A DNA stretch of 64,000 bases from Mucidula mucida (taxonomy: Eukaryota > Basidiomycota > Agaricomycetes > Agaricales > Physalacriaceae), in contig JADNYV010000078.1 of the NCBI GenBank assembly GCA_015501055.1, forward strand, positions 90,537 to 154,536, read 5' to 3'. Within the stretch, counting starts at the first letter, position 1; every line of letters begins with the position of its first letter. Shown one piece after another: positions 31,111 through 44,313 of the stretch. Below the pieces are notes generated by a model. It worked only from the letters and a program-made list of their open reading frames with translations. It made no database searches and had not been told where the DNA came from. The position numbers and the translations under genes are program-made.

Positions 31111-33605
31111 CATTTCGTTATTGTGTTATGAATTGCCTAAGTAATGTTAAAAAACTTTATTAGACAAGCAATAGGCTGTTAACGGCTACAATGGACAGAT
31201 ATCACAGGTTTTCTAGAATCCTTGAGTGTGTTGACTTGTTTCCTTTCCCAAAACTCCCCTACACTTTACCAATGTACTGGCATTCAATATACTGGCATCC
31301 AAGTGCCCTCAACACAGCTGAAAAACTGTCCCAAGCGTCCTTAACATGGCATGCAAACTATTCTTGAATGACCTTGACATGCCAGTAAAAACTGTTCTTG
31401 TACCCCCCAAGCATATCGCTCATCTGCCCTAGTCACGGCCCGCAAACTGACCTTTTGTTGACGTCAATTCCTATTTTTATCAACATTCTTTTTTTTATTG
31501 CTGTCATTATTTACCACTGATGCACTTATTCAGACCATAATCGTCCTATTCCAAATACTATTTGTTGACACCAAATGCTTAGGATTCATTTAATTGCAAG
31601 GAGAGTTGTTAATTCAAGGGAATGCAGTTTTCTTTTTCTTTTCTTTTATTGGTTTATTGGTTTTTTTACTTGATCCTTCACTTAAGGGAATGTGACAAAT
31701 ATTGACAAGCTGTCGGATTTTTGGCCCAGCTCACATAACCCGTAGCTTACGCATCTGTAGTACCGTTGTTTACTCTTGCCGTTTACTATTATATACAGTA
31801 GTATAGTTTATGTAGTCTAAATGTCTTTATGTTCACTTGACCTTTGGCTCTCTTTTTTAATCTCACTCTGTCAATATATGTGCTGTTCTAACTGGTAGCT
31901 CCTTCCTTGTCATTTAATATTTATTTTATGCCATTATATTGTATTATACCAAGGTTTTCTGAAGCATTAACAATATCGACACAAATGTTCTAGATTCTGT
32001 GGCAGGCAAAGGCAGTTCTAACATGCATATATGCACTTTTCTAGTATTATCCCATCTTTCTCATTGGATATCCAACTCATTCATTTCAGGTATTTTATCA
32101 CATATCATGTTGCACAAAGCACTACACATTGAGCGCTAGCACAATAGATTACACAATAATAGTGAATATGTCAGATAGCGAAAAAGATGTTGCAATGTGT
32201 GTAAAGGGTGAGCATGCACAGTGAGTAGGCAGAAGGCATATACTGGTGCATAGTGGGCGTGAAGATGATATATCTGCAAGGTGATATGTGGTGGTTGGCG
32301 GACTTACTGGTATCATAATAAAGCATGCTATAAGTTCCCGCAGGCAGCCTGCAGATAATTTGCTACTTGCAACTTGCAATCCAGGTCTGCGCAACTTATA
32401 AGTTTGGGTTAGAATATCTGGCAGGTACTTACACAGGTCTTGTTAAGTAGATAATATATAATAATATATATATAAACTTGTTTATAAATGTTAGTATAAA
32501 CTAACAAAGCTAAAAGACATTATATAAATGCTATTTGCATAAGTTTTAGCCCAATATGAGTGAGATATACCTCCAACTAGTCAAAGATTTGCAAACTTGC
32601 AAGTACTCATAAGTTTTAAATGTGTAAGTTGTAAATTTGCAATAAGTCGCAAGTCTGGCTTTGAGATATGCAAACTTGCGCAAACTTAATCTGTCAGACC
32701 CAGGTTTAGACTTGTGGCATGCTTTATATCATAATGATTTGTATTCACACTAACAATATAATTCTGTAATAAGACAAAATCACTATAGAAATTAATAAAA
32801 ACTATATTTAGGTTAATAACCCATGTAGTATGTAATAACAAAGAGATACAGATAAAAATAAAGGTCTATTTACTGAAAATCAACCTTTGAAGGCAAAGTA
32901 CTTTAGAAACCTTAACAAGTCAGCAAATTTTATAAATATATTTGTAGTATATAGTAATGAACTGCTTGAATAATTTTAAGTTTTAAAGTCATTTTGAGCA
33001 GTTTTACATCAATAGTATATAAAATGTTTTATATTTAGAAAGTAAAATATTGAGTTTTCTATAGTTAAATTTAATGGAATTAAAATTAAACAATAATTTA
33101 TTATAAATTAAATTATAAAGGGTGATTTAGTCTGTTTTCAGCTGTATTTTATTGACTAGTTATATAATGTGACCTTTACAAATACCGACCTAAACACTAT
33201 TTAATGTAGGATTAAGTGCTTTACAAATTATATACTCATATCTAAGTCTGAGAACTGCTGCACAACTCATAATTTTCTATATATAATTATTTTTAAGAAA
33301 TACTTAGTTGCAACTGATCTTAATTGGTCCTATGTGATTAAAAATTATCTCAAATAGACCCAAAACCGGCAATTATTAATTGATTTATCTCAAATTTAAG
33401 CGACAGTTTAACTTGATTAATGGTTTTTTGCAATTGTAGCATCTAAACTTTGAAACTTCCCTTAAGTCAACTTTAGTATCATCTATCCAAATGTATTCAT
33501 ACACAATAAGTATTTTTAGGTAATGGCATGAGACACTCAGCCACCCATAATGCAAACTAAGGATAACTAATGACAAAAGGAGTTTTGATAAGGGAGGAGG
33601 AGGTG
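31111..33605. other. AT-rich region without recognisable genes
   Basis: Low-GC DNA dense in stops on both strands. A pair of inverted TAAAGCATGC words (~32321 and ~32716, the latter as GCATGCTTTA) bounds a ~400-bp stretch rich in CTTGCAA/AACTTGC words and may be a decayed MITE. I see no other feature. Confidence 0.35.
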
Positions 33606-34525
33606 CCTATGCTTGTTAGATCACACAAGGTTAGGTCAAAACTGGACCCCGAGGGCCCCATCAATTCAGCGTATCGTAAAGTGCCTGTACATGAAGTGTA
33701 CATACTTAATACATGAAGATGTATCTACTGAGGGAGAGGTGGGAGGGGACGCAAAAATGCGGAGCTAACTGTGACCAGATAACACAGGTTAGCTGGAGGG
33801 GAGTGAGAGGGTTCAGAGAGCGCACCTGTGACCAGATAGCCCACAGAATGTCCTTGAGAAGGAGTCCTTTGGAAAGGAATGGGTATCTGGGCACAAAATG
33901 GGCATCAGCTCTGAAGAGCTGGATGTGAGACATTGGCACATACTGGAAGCAGGGAGAGCAGCGGGAGCGCTAGCGCTCTGGGGCCGGAGCGGACACTTCC
34001 AATAGGGTTCTAGGGTGCCAGTACATCAGTCCTGAGCAGGAGGACCGAGTAGAGCGAGTGGTGCTTGCCTGGGAGAGCAAAAGTGCGAATTCCCTCAAAA
34101 TGGGCACTTTGGACCTGTCTGGACTGGTTTTAGGCTGGGTAGGCGGCTTCAGACAGTGCTCTAGAGGTGTATGGCATCAGTCCTGAGCAAGAGGACTGGA
34201 GGAATCACAAACTGCTTGTCTCTGTGAGATGATGATGGTAAGAGACACAGAGGCAGAGTGTGTGAACTCTTGCCTAAACCTCCCAGGGCGCCCTGTGAGT
34301 GGCCTCTGTTGTTACTACAACACCAGCATAGGCTGGGTAAGTCCAGGAATGGCTGCAGTAAGAGCAGCAGAGAGCGAACATAATCCAGCTTTGGAGTGAA
34401 ATAAGTGTTTGAGCTGTCTCATTGAACTTCCGAAAGTAGGAAGTTGGGTAAAGGGGTAAGGAGGGGTGTGAAGTGTGCAGAGGCCTCTGAAAATGCTCCC
34501 TACCCTCAGAATCCGTGTTTCCATT
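33606..34525 (-). mobile_element. Short derivative S4 (older, diverged)
   Basis: 920 bp on the minus strand. It carries more substitutions and a ~28-bp deletion compared with the other short copies, and its first base is changed (AATGGAAAC for GATGTAAAC). It sits in AT-rich DNA. This is the oldest copy seen, showing that the short form existed before the recent burst. Confidence 0.8.
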
Positions 34526-35880
34526 GATTGCAGATAAGAAATGTTCTTATATATATTGTTACTCGTAATATAAGTAGGCAGAAACCTTGCTACACTCTAT
34601 GTTTAGGTCTATTTTATTCATAAATAAGAAAGAGAATGATGTTACTGCAATAATGCATCTTAAGCAGGGTCTTAAACCACCTTTTAAAACCTTCTAATAA
34701 TCATTAAAAGAAATTTTTAGATTTTATCTGATTATAGAATCTGCATAATTTGTAGTGTCCATTTATGTTTGTCCAACATTTATTGAGGTGCTATATCACT
34801 ATTAAAGCAAAAGCTCCTCCTTATTAATCTTGACATTAGCAAAAAGAAGTATGGCAATATTATAAAAAATCAAATTTTATGTAGTGTGCGCAATGGTTAT
34901 TAATATTAATGAGCACCATTATTTTAGGCCATGTAAATGTGGTTAGTAAGGATAACATAAAAAGGTAATTAAAATTGTAAAATCTAATCATGCAGCAGTA
35001 TAGGGTTAGTGCTGATCTACATTTAGTGCTGCTACAAGTTAAGCTCAGCCCAGACCCTGAACTTAATATTACTTGTTATAGTAATCAAGCAAGTTTATTA
35101 ATTTGCTTATTAGCTAAATCATAATGGTGCTTTGATCTTTATTCACTGTCTACTGAATATGTTTTTTAGCATATATTGTTGTTCTAGCTATACATTAGGG
35201 AAAGCTAAAATCCTACATAAACTGGGACCTGAATATGTACTATATATAGTAAAGGTTGTGTCTACATAAACACACATAGCCTATGTCTAGGAAGCTCTCT
35301 GTATACCTATATATATTGCTCACCTATAAACAGTGTACATATATGTACTATATGGGCTGGTAAAGTCTACCTTACATTGGTAGCTGCCACGGTTAAAATT
35401 TAAAAAATAAGCAATAGAATTTATATGTACTAGTTGAGGCATGTTGTGGTGTATTGATTGTTTAAAACTAATAAGTTATAATGTTTGAGTTGAGTTTTCT
35501 TTATTAGTTTTCTTTTGCCAAGTTGAGCAATCAAGTGGTTTGTGTGCACTGTTGCACCTGTCATACATCATTTTTTTAAAACTCTAATTGTTATCCTTTC
35601 CCCTCCTATGCTTATTTATCCGGTATTTAGCACTTTCTTTGTTTACGTCTTAACTACATTGGATACATTTACTGTATTTATAGTAATAACTAGCATCTAA
35701 AGAGTCTTGTTTTGTGCAGACCACATTACATTGAGCAGGATTTAGGTCTAAGGTCCTTATTAAAATTAAATCCACTAGCGTGGTATGTAACATTACACTG
35801 ATTAGTCTAATTAAGATTATAACATATTTCTTATGTTGTCATTATTATTGTCATCTGATTCTATTGCATAAAATACGCTT
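34526..35880. other. AT-rich region without recognisable genes
   Basis: Low-GC, stop-rich DNA. No repeat or coding relic that I can name. Confidence 0.35.
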
Positions 35881-36500
35881 TAATTACTGTCATTGCTTGA
35901 ATTATGTTGTTCTCCAGAAAATGTCTTCTTAGCAGAACTTTGTGGTTTTTTTGGCTTTGGCAAAGTCTTTTTTAAAGCTCCAAGTACTAGTTTGATCCAC
36001 TGTGGCCTTTTCTTCTTATCGAAAGCTGCTTTATGTTTAACTTTTTAGACTCGCACCAAAATCTTATGGCTTTCTTGCTTCTCATTATTCCTGTTAACAC
36101 GTAAAGCATTCTTTTCTTTTTATGCAATTATTTGATCTTGATGCACCTTCTTTACCTCTGCTTTCTCCTCCTTGTCTGCAGCCTTTTGTGTCTTTGCAAC
36201 ATAATGGGAGCGCACCATATTGGTGAATTCATCTTTTGTGAACAGTTTAGGCATTCTATCACTGTTGATTTGTGCCAAAGGTCCATCCTTTTTTTACTTC
36301 GTTTGTGATTCATCCTTCTGCAAGTAATTATGCACCTGCTGAATGTATATGTTCTAAATGACTATAATTGAGTTGGTGCGCATAATGATTGTTTTCAGGT
36401 GCCTCTCACTTGTCTGGAAGTCCTTCAGGGCACTCATTAGATTAGATTCTTTCTGGGTAAATGGTGGACTATCCAACAATTTCTTGTATTGAACTTTACT
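35880..36500 (-). pseudogene. Relic resembling the tail of a pogo-type transposase
   Basis: Minus-strand reading gives VQYKKLLDSPPFTQKESNLM, a coiled-coil-like stretch, YLQKDESQTK, DRMPKLFTKDEF and a long Lys/Glu-rich C-terminus, interrupted by several stops. This layout resembles the C-terminal tails of basidiomycete pogo-like DDE transposases as I remember them. The catalytic core is not visible. Confidence 0.3.
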
Positions 36501-36589
36501 TTAATAGGTGAGACAGTTAGCATGTTGTAACGTGAAGAAGTTATTTCAGATTAAAGATCACCACAAGTCAGAAGAGTGCAAAGAGTTCT

Positions 36590-36980
36590 GTGAGTTAATT
36601 CACACTTGTAGGGTCAAATACTCAATTCAACTCAACTTGCGAGTCAGGTAGACTTGAGTTAGACAAGAGTCATGCACAGCCATAGATCAATAGCTGACTT
36701 GTGTCCTGACTTGTCTTGATTTATGCATGAACATCTGAATTAACTAAAACACCTATTAAATAGTCTAAATAAGCCTATATAATAGCAATTTTCATCAAGA
36801 TTTTAAAAAGTACTTATGAGTTAACTTGCACTTGCAGGGTCAGATACTTGACTTGACTTGACTTGACTTGTGAGTCAGGTGGACTTGAGTTAGACAAAAG
36901 TTTTAAACAGCCTCAGACTTCCATAAGTACTCGCCACATGAGTCACAAATCAACTTGAGTCGGGACTTATAGTAATCTCT
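36590..36980. repeat. ACTTG-rich direct repeats
   Basis: Two ~70-bp blocks about 220 bp apart share GAGTCAGG then TAGACTTGAGTTAGACAA, and the second holds a (GACTT)n run near 36850. Probably a decayed repeat; low complexity. Confidence 0.4.
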
Positions 36981-37190
36981 ATTTTAGATGTGACACAAGT
37001 AGTGGCAAAAAAACATTCTTCCTATTTATTCAAGCAGAACTAACAAACTCTGTAGAGATTATTATCTATGCAAGATGAAGGCTGCTAGTGAGTTGCATAC
37101 TGTTTAACTTGCAGCCAGAGATATAAATGAGACGGGAGAGTACCATGTCGACCGGTACTTCACACCTAATAAGTTCTCTTAGATTATTGT

Positions 37191-38544
37191 TGTCAGGAAT
37201 TGCCTCTATTTTGTTGCCCCCACCTCGATTCACCTCATTATTATATTAATGCCACACTCTTCTATTATCACATATTATATATTCCGGGTCCGGTCCGCAC
37301 TGCCTTAGCCCAAGCCTAATCCAGGTATAGCCCATCAGCATAGCCTGGTACCTGTCCATTACCCCATAACACAATCCACACTGCCTCTTGTTTAACTTTG
37401 AGCCATTCTATTGCTTATTCAACCACAAACTCTTTATATATATACACGGCCTTTCTAAGTAGATTTCTCAGTTTGTCAACTTCGTCTCTACACTGTTTAA
37501 TAGCTCCCTGCACTGTATTGAGCTTGACCTGCTCCTACCGCCCCCTATTATCATCTTTGCCTTGTGTCTTCATTGTTCTCCCGTCTTCGTGCAACTTGGG
37601 TGGTTGTTTGGTTTATGTTGGACTCCATCCTTGACACTTTAATGAACTCTTCTACACCCACCTTGCTGCCTCGCTCGTGCATGCCCGCCAACCAATCAGT
37701 CAAACCCAGACCCAATCTTGCCCCCCCAAGCTACTTGTTTGTGTTTGAAAGATATGCCACCTCCCCATATGTTGACCACTAAAGAACTTAACTTCAAAAT
37801 ACTGTCTTGGGCTATACAGGTTTGACGTCGCCAGTTCCTGCATAAGCTTTGCCCACACATCAACAAGCCTCCACCATTGTGTGCTTCTTTGCTGACACTG
37901 AGCCACCCTCGCTTCCTCCCAGCGTTGTCTTTAACAAAACCAACGGAAACCACTGGATTATCAACCCCGCCGATGACTGAAACGCAACCTACTTTGATGT
38001 TATCAAAGAATCCTGGTACATCCCCGTGAAAGACAGTGAAAAAGTCTACCTCAACTCAGAAAACTTTGCCGGTGCCCAACAACACTTAAAGCAAAGCCGC
38101 AGAGACCAAGCATAGAGAGCTGCTACCTCGAGAGAGGCCCCAGCTGAGTCGTCATTACACCCAGTACCAGTCACTCATTCACTACCCCCACCGTTCTCAG
38201 AACCAGTTCAAATCCAGGAACCTGCACCTGTATCTCCTGCATTATCCCTGGTCTCTGAATCCCATACCCCAGTTTCTCATCTCACTTTGCCGATCCCTAT
38301 TAATCTTGGCCTTAATCCACCTGCTCCTGATCCCCCATCACCCTCGCCATCTCTCCCTAATCCACCCTAGTCTAATCTCCCCGCTCCTAACCCTGTCATG
38401 TCCAACATCTCTGAACGCGGTGCCAAGCTTGATGACTACCATGGCAACCGCACCACGTCCAGCACCTGGCTTGCACACTTCCGCAATTACTTCCGCCTCA
38501 ACAAGGCCCGTTATATCGCCGGCAAAGAACAGGTCTCGTTATTC
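37191..38544 (+). mobile_element. Truncated gypsy-like element C
   Basis: Starts with the LTR-like word also seen at 31069, followed by non-coding DNA. Then come broken frames and a Gag-like start (38398: MSNISERGAKLDDYHGNRTT, then WLAHFRNYFRLNKARYIAGK) after a Pro-rich stretch. It is cut at 38544 by short element S5. No RT or integrase survives. Family assignment is tentative. Confidence 0.45.
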
Positions 38545-39492
38545 GATGTAAACGCGGATTCCGAGGGTAGGGAGCGTTTTCAGAGGCCTCTGCACACTCC
38601 ACACCCCACCTTACCCCTTTACCCAACTTCCTACTTAAGGGAGTTCAATGAGACAGCTTAAATCAAGTCAAACACTCATTTCACTCTAAAGCTGTATCAT
38701 GTTCGCTCTCTGCTGCTCCTACTGCAGCCAGCCCACTCTCTGGGCTCTTCCTGGACTTACCCAGCCTGTGTCTGGTGTTGTAGTAACAACAGAGGCCACT
38801 CACAGGGCGCCCTGGGAGGTTTAAGTAAGAGTTCACACACTCTGCCTCTTTGTCTCTTACCATCATCATCTCACAGAGACAAGCAGTTTGTGATTCCTCC
38901 AGTCCTCTTGCTCAGGACTGATGCCATACACCTCTAGAGCACTGTCTGAAGCCGCCTACCCAGCCCAAAACCAGTCCAGACAGGTCCAAAGTGCCCATTT
39001 TGAGGGAATTCGCACTTTTGCTCTCCCAGGCAAGCACCACTCGCTCTACTCGGTCCTCCTGCTCAGGACTGATGTACTGGCACCCTAGAACCCTATTGGA
39101 AGTGTCCGCTCCGGCCCCAGAGCGCTAGCGCTCCCGCTGCTCTCCCTGCTTCCAGTATGTGCCAATGTCTCACATCCAGCTCTTCAGAGCTGATGCCCAT
39201 TTTGTGCCCAGATACCCATTCCTTTCCAAAGGACTCCTTCTCAAGGACATTCTGTGGGCTATCTGGTCACAGGTGCGCTCTCTGCACCCTCTCACTCCCC
39301 TCCAGCTAACCTGTGTTATCTGGTCACAGTTAGCTCCGCATTTTTGAGTCCCCTCCCACCTCTCCCTCAGTAGATACATCTTCATGTATTAAGTATGTAC
39401 ACTTCATGTACAGGCACTTTACGATACGCTGAATTGATGGGGCCCTCGGGGTCCAGTTTTGACCTAACCTTGTGTGATCTAACAAGCATAGG
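38545..39492 (+). mobile_element. Short derivative S5
   Basis: 948 bp, complete at both ends, same structure as S1. Left flank is TC in gypsy C. The right flank CA is the first base pair of the 5'-truncated copy 2, so left and right neighbours were not originally adjacent. Confidence 0.85.
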
Positions 39493-40147
39493 CAGCTCTT
39501 CAGAGCTGATACCCATTTTGTGCCCAGATACCCATTCCTTTCCAAAGGACTCCTTCTCAAGGACATTCTGTGGGCTATCTGGTCACAGGTGCGCTCTCTG
39601 CACCCTCTCACTCCCCTCCAGCTAACCTGGGCTATCTGGTCACAGTTAGCTCCGCATTTTTGCGTCCTTTCCCTGTGGCTACACCACACATCCCTCTCCA
39701 AGCGGCTCACCACCGCTTATCGAGCTCAATACTCCGCTCAGCGTGCTATACCTCCCTGGACTCGGTATCCTCCTTGTACTTCCTTGTCATCGTCGATCAG
39801 TGGTACAGCTCAACCTGTGCTTGCGACCGCGTTCAACACCCGGTTGTACAGCGTGTGCCTGACTCCTACCAAGGAGTGTAAATCAGGGCGCTGATTGTTA
39901 GACGAGTTCGCTCTCTGAGTGCGCCGTAACACGTTCGCTCTCTGAGTGTTCGATAGGCTTGGTTAAGGATCGGTCGGTACCCAGCTCAGGCGCCCTCTAT
40001 TCGCTTACAACCTGGGTGTTCTCTTTGCGAGGGCATTCGCGTTCTGAGTGTTAGACTGGCCAAAAGGCAGCAAGAGGGCGAGAAGCCTGCGCAGACAGCC
40101 TTAGGTGCACATTCTGCTGACAACGTTCCTGAACCAGGAAGCGGATC

Positions 40148-41499
40148 ATGTCTGATGTTGACGAGCTCGATGGTATCTCTCGCAATCATTCACCTCCTCG
40201 CCCCCATTCGCCCTATGATCAGGATCCAGACGAGCGCGAAGCGATTCGCTTGCGCGCTGAGCAGCTTCAGGACCTTGTCAAGCGGTTTGCGGATGGGTCT
40301 ATCACATCCCAAGGCGAGTTCTTGCAGCTTGCCCGCAAAACCGGCGCGTCTGCTGGCGAAATGGACGACTATATCGAACAAGTCGCCCAAATCATTGAAC
40401 AGCGCAAGAAGCCGGACAAGGCTCCCGAGCACGATAGGACTCCTGAGCGCGATGCTACATTCCAACGAGAGCTGGATGAAGAGGGGCGAAGACGTGCCGT
40501 TGAAGAGGCCGCTGGGGCCGCGTTCGCAGCGCAGCTCGATGCTGCTGCTGCTACAGCGCCTGCCGCGCAGCCCGCTTCAGCCGCCAGACCCGTGGCTGAT
40601 CCGTTATCAGCTTCGTTGCTCTCTAGGCTCCTTGGAGCAGAGTCTACTCCGTCCGGCATCTCTGCTTCAGTCCTCGCTGCAGCTCCGCATCTTGCGCAGC
40701 TTGCAGCTCCCTCCAACCTCACTCCTCATATCGAGGAGACTCAGCGCATTCGACGTCTCCTCACTACTGAGAAGGACATCGACGCTATCATCAATGCGTG
40801 TCAGATGCAGTCACTCCATGATCCATTTGCGCGCTCCTTCTGGCGCTCCATTGTGCTGGAGCAGTATGTGGATTTTGAGAAGCTCTTTGCCTCCATTCAC
40901 TCTGGCACAAATCAGCAGAAGGACACCAAGGACTTTGCTGGTGGCTACGTCATCATGCGCAAGGACCAGTCCACTGCTCGCCGCACCCTCACCCAAGAGT
41001 CCGAGTGGACACGCGTCTTCGATGCGTATGCCACCGGTGTTGGGCTCATCTACCCTCACCGCAAGGACGAACTCCGGGTTACCGCGCGCTCATCATTGAG
41101 CTGTTTCGCGCTACACCCTCGAATCCAGTGTTCCCTATTCGCTGTGATAAGGAGACTCGCATTCGCTATGCTCACTCTCCTTTCCATCTCGATGATCGCA
41201 CTGCGCTCCAGCTTCCTCTTCTCTCTGAGATGTTGCGCACCTCTGAGGGAGCAAATCCTCGCAAGCGGTCCTCTGACTCTGGCAGCTCACAGTCTGCAAC
41301 ACGTCGTCGCGTTGTTTGCCAGAATTGGAATCTGGGTAAATGCTCATCTCCGTGCTCCGCAGGCCGTCTTCATGGTTCTTGCAGTGAGTGCGGAGGAAAG
41401 CACACAGCCAAGAGCCAACCAGCCTGCCTCATCCTCCTCGAAGCCAAACGAGCAGTCGCTCGTTCAGGAGCGAGTTCAGGCGGCGCTGATGAAGCCTAA
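40148..41499 (+). pseudogene. Gag of copy 2, frameshifted
   Basis: As in copy 1 up to HRKDELR, where a base is missing from the GC-rich CTCCGCGGTTACC stretch. The remaining gag frame, including the zinc motifs, continues open in another frame to 41499. After the shift the upstream frame runs into the Pol frame, giving a misleading 742-codon fusion. Confidence 0.8.
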
Positions 41500-43327
41500 G
41501 TCGTTGAAGCGTGAATCAGACGCTGTACCACCACCACCACGCTTTAAACGCGGTTATGTATTTACTACCAATGTACTATCACAATCTAAAACGCCTTCGA
41601 GCATCTCTTCCACTTACACTGCTCCTCCGCTTCCTTTACCTCCTCAGCAAATTCTCAACAACTCCTCCATCCAGCAGTCTCTTGCTGCAGTAGCTGACTA
41701 CATCAAGGTCAGCACACCTATCGACATTGACCGCTTTGAGCGGCTTCTTGCCAAACATCCCAATCAGCCCTTTGTGAGCTCTATCATCCGCTCACTCCGT
41801 GAAGGGTTCTGGCCTTTACACGATGGTCAGTGGGAAGCGCACCTCAGAGACAAGATTAGAGACAACTACTCTACTGAGGAGTGTGATCTTGTTGAGCTGC
41901 GCAAACAGCGAGATCAAGAAGTTGCTGCTGGCCGCTGGTCCCCTGCGCTTCCAGAAGGCTTTAAGCTCTTGCCTGGAATGCGCCTGTCACCCATGTTTGT
42001 GGTCTGGCAGAAGGGTAAACCATGCGTCGTCATGGACCATACAGGCAATGGTCTTAATGACGGCATTGCCAGAGCTGATGCCAAAGTCAAGTACGACGAT
42101 ATGCACTCCTTTGGGCAGGTACTGCATGACGTCCTACAAGCTCATCCTCACGAGGAGATCCTGCTTTTCAAGAGCGACATCTCTAAAGCGTTCCTCAATC
42201 TCCCCGTTCATCCCATTTGGCAGCTACAACAAGTTGTCATTGTCGACGGCCGCTATCACATTGTGCGCCGTCTCATCTTTGGCAGTCGTGCATCACCATA
42301 CTGCTGGTGTTCGTTCTCTGGCCTGGTTAACTGGGTTGCTTGGGAGGTGTCAACTCCGGTGATGGTTCGGAGTTGATAGCTAAAGCCATTCCCAGCATAG
42401 ACGAAAGCGAGGCCCAGATTACTTGCATCTGTCCAATAGACCATATCAGCCTCAGAGTCATCCCGCGCCTGCGCATTCACAAAGCGCACTCCGATGCAGT
42501 GTTGTAATGCATTGACAAACCAAGTGAGATCTGCTCTAACCTCAACGTTCAATGGAATGCCTTTGTACTGCAGTGTTTTACCACTCATCTTGCGGTAGAG
42601 CTCTGTAAGTGCTGGCCGTGCCCAAGGCAGCACATTAAGAGCCCAGTTGAGATACCCACCCAAGGACTGCCACTCCTTGAGTACAGGCTTTTGCTGGGAC
42701 AAGAACGACTGAATGGTGGTGATCATGTCCGCAATGGAGTCTGGTGAGAGAGAGATAGACCCGTGAACAGTGTCTAACCAGAAACCAATGATTTTTAGCT
42801 GAGGACCGTGTTCCTGCTTCTTATCTTTGTATGGGATGCCCAAAGAGTCCCACAGAAGGAGAAGCTGGACTTGACGTTGGGGACGTCGCTGTCCATGAAA
42901 GAGCACCAGATTGTGATTGGTGTGCCAGCCATAGTAGTCATCCATGTAGTCGTGCAGATCTGGTATATCTAGCTTCTTTAGGGAGCTTGTAGCTATTCTT
43001 TGCGCTGTTCATGATGCTGCCTCTCATCCCTCTCCGCCTCGCAGGCTGTTAATCCATTCTGACAGTCTGGACTCCGTCTCAGTGTTTAACACTTTGGCTG
43101 CTTCACAGTCAAGTCACAATGCTGTTCTGCTTGCCATTGCTGATATTGTCCTGCGCACCGGCATTGATGTTCGTGTGCGGCACATCCGCGGGGTTGACAA
43201 CGTAATGGCAGACATGTTGTCCCGCTTACTGTTCTCTGACTTTCAGAAACAGTTCCCCTCCTACCGCGTCCGCACTATGGAGCCACCTCGTGAGCTCCTA
43301 CCGGCGCGATGGAGAGAGTGCTTTTAA
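41489..43327 (+). pseudogene. Pol of copy 2, split by an exact inversion
   Basis: RT is normal from the ATG at 41489 through SDISKAF and FGSRASPYCW to VAWE. The next 626 bases, with YMDD and most of RNase H, are reversed (readable on the minus strand 42945-42347). After 42972 the RNase H end resumes on the plus strand and terminates RWRECF at 43327, overlapping the recombinase ATG. Catalytically dead as read. Confidence 0.85.
42347..42972 (-). repeat. Inverted 626-bp segment of Pol
   Basis: It corresponds base for base to 18093-18718 of copy 1, in reverse, with no bases gained or lost at either junction (GGGAG before, CTTCTTTAG after). The borders share no long inverted repeat. Confidence 0.85.
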
Positions 43328-44313
43328 AGGCATTGGGCGAGGGCGGACAGCCTCGTCACCCTCGCCCACCTATGGACTTGCAGAAACTAGATGAACTCGT
43401 CTTATATCTGCAGGCCCATGCTATCGAGACCTCTACGCGTATCAACTACTCTACTGGGGCTAGAGATTACGCCCGCTTCTGTAAAGCACACAATCTGTCT
43501 CTGGATCCTACTCCGGAGACTCTAGCACGTTACATTGCATACACGTCCCAATTCATTGGCTCTGCTCCTAAATACTTAACCGGGGCGAAGCACTTCCTCA
43601 ATGACCTTTATCCTCACTTTGGTGACGCTCGTGCTTCAGCACTTGTTCAAGCCGCTATTCGTGGGTCAAAGAAGGTCCGGGCAGATCCTATAGCTAGGAA
43701 GCCCCCTCTTCGACTTCATCACCTTCAGCTCTTTGTGGACGTCGCAAACCAGACCCACAAGTATGATGACTTTCTCTTTGCTACAATCATGTCATGCGGC
43801 TTCTATGCTGTTCACCGGATGGGAGAGCTGGTGCAGCCTAATCAGAAGAAGCTACGTGATTGGAAGAAGATCATCAAGCGTGCCAGCCTCACATTTGAGA
43901 CTGGGTATGCAGGCTATCGCTTGCCTTACCATAAGAGCGATCCCTTCTATCAGGGCACTGACATACTGTTTACCTCTCAGACTGTGGCTGATCCTATCAC
44001 CCTTCTGAAGCAGTATGTCCACCGCAGAGACAAGCTGCATGGTGCTCGAGCGGCTCTCTTCATACGTGAAGATGGCATTATACCAACTAGATCCTGGTTT
44101 GAGTCCAAGTTCTTTGCACTGGTGAGCAAAGACTTTGGTGGTCACTCGGTTCGTTCTGGGGGTATAACACACTATGCATCCCTTGGACTCTCTGAGACCA
44201 TACTCCAAGCCCTAGGCCGTTGGTCATCCTCTGCATGGAAGATCTATATACGTGACCATCCTGCAGTATGTGCCGCTCAGCAGCTAGCAGTTCAAAATAA
44301 AACCTCTACTTAA
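43309..44313 (+). CDS. Tyrosine recombinase, copy 2
   Basis: 334 residues, all catalytic residues as in copy 1 (R170, K209, H279, R282, Y313), with a handful of substitutions (for example a Thr for Met at 79). Open throughout, so this otherwise defective copy could still supply recombinase if transcribed. Confidence 0.85.
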   Translation: MERVLLKALGEGGQPRHPRPPMDLQKLDELVLYLQAHAIETSTRINYSTGARDYARFCKAHNLSLDPTPETLARYIAYTSQFIGSAPKYLTGAKHFLNDLYPHFGDARASALVQAAIRGSKKVRADPIARKPPLRLHHLQLFVDVANQTHKYDDFLFATIMSCGFYAVHRMGELVQPNQKKLRDWKKIIKRASLTFETGYAGYRLPYHKSDPFYQGTDILFTSQTVADPITLLKQYVHRRDKLHGARAALFIREDGIIPTRSWFESKFFALVSKDFGGHSVRSGGITHYASLGLSETILQALGRWSSSAWKIYIRDHPAVCAAQQLAVQNKTST

